Shown here: one piece after another, positions 62,011 to 64,000 of the stretch
Layout: each line of letters starts with the position of its first letter
Numbering within the stretch: the first letter of the stretch is position 1
Assembly: GCA_945910005.1 (NCBI GenBank)
Contig: OX246738.1
Span: 23,470,186-23,534,185 of the forward strand
Direction: 5' to 3'
Source: Isoperla grammatica
Taxonomy: Eukaryota > Arthropoda > Insecta > Plecoptera > Perlodidae
DNA: 64,000 bases
The notes under the pieces: generated by a model
Database searches by the model: none
Seen by the model: the letters and a program-made list of their open reading frames with translations, nothing else
Told to the model about the DNA's origin: nothing
Made by a program: the position numbers and the translations under genes

Positions 62011-62195
62011 AAAAAAAAAAAAAAAAAAACGGCCACATGGCTACTTTTAGAATCGCAATCAACGCTATATCGCAGCTTTTTTCTTTTCTGACTGCAGGAA
62101 AACCTTCGTTTAGGATTGCCAGTGTCTCGCATCGAATCACAGTCTTGCGTATTACCCCTGAGCTATCCCTATCGGTCTCCTGCAGATCATTTCCT
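62011..62195 (-). mobile_element. tRNA-headed SINE-like element ending in a T run
   Basis: On the minus strand the segment starts with GATAGGGATAGCTCAGGGG, which contains a near-consensus A box (TAGCTCAGGGG). About 30 bases later it has a weaker B-box-like GTGATTCGATGCGAG. It then continues for about 110 bases to a run of 19 T (62029-62011), which would end Pol III transcription. I cannot complete a tRNA cloverleaf. No target duplication was identified. Confidence 0.45.
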
Positions 62196-63177
62196 GATGT
62201 AGATGTGAACAATAATAGTCCCGTGCAAGTTGCAAACCATTGTTATTTCGGGCATTTCGTCGTAATTGTTTCGCGCGCCAGCAACAAATTGCATTATTAT
62301 TGTTATGACTTCGTTAGCTGTGTTTCTGACGCCGTAAACAATGTTAATTGAGTGTTTTTTATTATGCTCATTTATCAAAGTCAGTGGATATTATAACATC
62401 ACTCAGCCGCGCTAGACGCACTGAGGTTCGTTGTATGTTACTCCGGTCGCAGGTATAATAGTATGGACAGGCACGTTGGTTGTGCAAGTAACTGACAAAT
62501 TTATTAATAAGTTGTTATTGCTTTTATTTTTCATTTCGCACAGGATGAAAAAATACTAAATTCCCAAAAAGCTAAATTTGAATTTCTCTTTGTAGTTTAT
62601 AACCAAATCGCTGACACATCATTACGTTTTGGCTCGGGTATCCGATCAAGTATTCTATTGTATAAATAGGGACAACCTCGTAACAGTGCTGAATACAATA
62701 CAATCAATGAAGCAAGCAACAGATTCTACACTTTACATTGATTTGTATGCGTGTCTATACGCTCGTCGCTTGCTGTGCACCGATGTATACACATAACACG
62801 ATAACAACTGTCGATACAAGGTTCACCGCCATGTATTGATGACAAACACATATTAGTATAATGAATGAACAGCAAACTTTGCCAATTGACCAAGAGAGAC
62901 AGACTCTAAAATCCACTAAAAATGAAACCTGCTGCCTACCCCAGACATAATATGACGCAGGAACATGTGACGTCACCCGACTAATGGCCATGTACTCATC
63001 GTAAGCCTACAAATCCGCGATATCACAATCGTACAGCCGCGTTGGGAAATCTCCCGTCAACCCGACAAGCTGACAGATCCTGTCATCCTGGCTAACGTTT
63101 TCGGAGCCCTCAATCATTCAGGCTCCATACATTAGGCACCGTTGCTACGCGTTCGCTAATAATACGCAGCTCTTGCA
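62196..63177. other. AT-rich non-coding stretch before the 63-bp array
   Basis: No gene or bounded repeat is recognised. A TGACGTCA octamer lies at 62968-62975. Confidence 0.45.
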
Positions 63178-64000
63178 TAAAACATCCCTCAGCCTGTGAG
63201 TACACTCCCCGCCAAGAGTTGTATTAACACGAGCCTACCATAAAACATCCCCCAGCCTGTGAGTACACTCCCCGCCAAGAGTTGTATTAACACGAGCCTA
63301 CCATAAAACATCCCCCAGCCTGTGAGTACACTCCCCGCCAAGAGTTGTATTAACACGAGCCTGCCATAAAACATCCCCCAGCCTGTGAGTACACTCATAG
63401 CCAAGAGTTGTATTAACACGAGCCTACCATAAAACATCCCCCAGCCTGTGAGTACACTCATAGCCAAGAGTTGTATTAACACGAGCCTACCATAAAACAT
63501 CCCCGTAGCCTGTGAGTACACTCATAGCCAAGAGTTGTATTAACACGAGCCTACCATAAAACATCCCCCAGCCTGTGAGTACACTCCTAGCCAAGAGTTG
63601 TATTAACACGAGCCTACCATAAAACATCCTCCAGCCTGTGAGTACACTCATAGCCAAGAGTTGTATTAACACGAACCTACCATAAAACATCCCCCAGCCT
63701 GTGAGTACACTCATAGCCAAGAGTTGTATTAACACGAGCCTACCATAAAACATCCCCCAGCCTGTGAGTACACTCCTAGCCAAGAGTTGTATTAACACGA
63801 GCCTAGCATAAAACATCCCCCAGCCTGTGAGTACACTCCTAGCCAAGAGTTGTATTAACACGAGCCTACCATAAAACATCCCCCAGCCTGTGAGTACACT
63901 CATAGCCAAGAGTTGTATTAACACGAGCCTAGCATAAAACATCCCCGTAGCCTGTGAGTACACTCCTAGCCAAGAGTTGTATTAACACGAGCCTAGCATA
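63178..64000. repeat. 63-bp minisatellite, 13 copies, continues past the window
   Basis: The unit (for example 63241-63303) contains AAAACATCCCCCAGCCTGTG, AGTACACTC and AGTTGTATTAACACGAGCC. The base block before GCCAAGAG has three states: CCCC in the first three copies, then CATA or CCTA. Two copies (near 63505 and 63945) have CCCCGTAGCC with one extra base. Because 63 is 21 codons, minus-strand frames of 110 and 158 codons are open; the one-base insertions shift the frame, so I do not treat them as genes. The array is cut by the window end. Confidence 0.95.

Noticed and set aside
61851..62351. 166-codon plus-strand frame as a gene
   Set aside because: It crosses a poly-A tract (encoding a lysine run) and a SINE-like segment, without any domain.

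Overview
This is eukaryotic, repeat-dominated DNA. I can support no intact protein-coding gene, rRNA gene, functional tRNA gene, operon or CRISPR array. The background is AT-rich with large non-coding spaces. It carries tRNA-derived and 5S-rRNA-derived SINEs, a decayed non-LTR retrotransposon, many short inverted-repeat elements (MITE or foldback type) and four tandem arrays. Together these point to an animal with a large genome. SINE tail motifs and a hammerhead-like repeat that resemble ones I associate with insects make an arthropod, perhaps a polyneopteran insect, my best guess; that is an impression, not a proof.

Layout. From 1 to 15 kb: AT-rich DNA holding two tRNA-derived SINE-like pieces (1.04 and 2.67 kb), a dispersed repeat (3.46 kb), a perfect hairpin (3.73 kb), foldback or MITE elements (4.35, 4.66, 5.35 and 11.12 kb), a mariner-like TIR pair (7.44-8.07 kb), a 625-bp inverted repeat (8.36 kb) and a 5'-truncated LINE with a decayed reverse-transcriptase ORF end (12.4-13.1 kb). 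From 15.24 to 17.19 kb: a 72-bp minisatellite. From 17 to 27.4 kb: more MITEs (18.6, 19.25, 21.4, 23.2 and 24.0 kb), a retroposon with clear target-site duplications (22.5 kb) and a direct repeat whose copies are separated by a MITE fragment (25.7 kb).

From 27.45 to 49.73 kb: a 22-kb array of about 161 copies of a GC-rich 138-bp monomer. It has nested higher-order structure (414, 1,424, 4,140 and 4,507 bp) and ends in a run of 19 G. From 50 to 53 kb: a Harbinger-type MITE with TTA target duplication, a 5S-derived SINE with 13-bp target duplication, a second copy of the 3.46-kb repeat and another MITE. From 53.2 to 55.1 kb: a 59-bp minisatellite. From 55 to 63 kb: two SINEs of the same family as the one at 2.67 kb, second copies of repeats seen at 18.5 and 24.4 kb, and a third SINE-like piece with a Pol III-like terminator. 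From 63.18 kb to the window end: a 63-bp minisatellite that runs off the edge.

Long open frames inside the arrays exist because three of the four periods (63, 72 and 138) are multiples of three. Frameshifting indels between monomers argue that they are not genes. The most interesting items are the layered expansion history of the 138-bp array, the hammerhead-ribozyme-like core inside the MITE at 5.35 kb, the long hairpin at 8.36 kb and the complete 5S-derived SINE.
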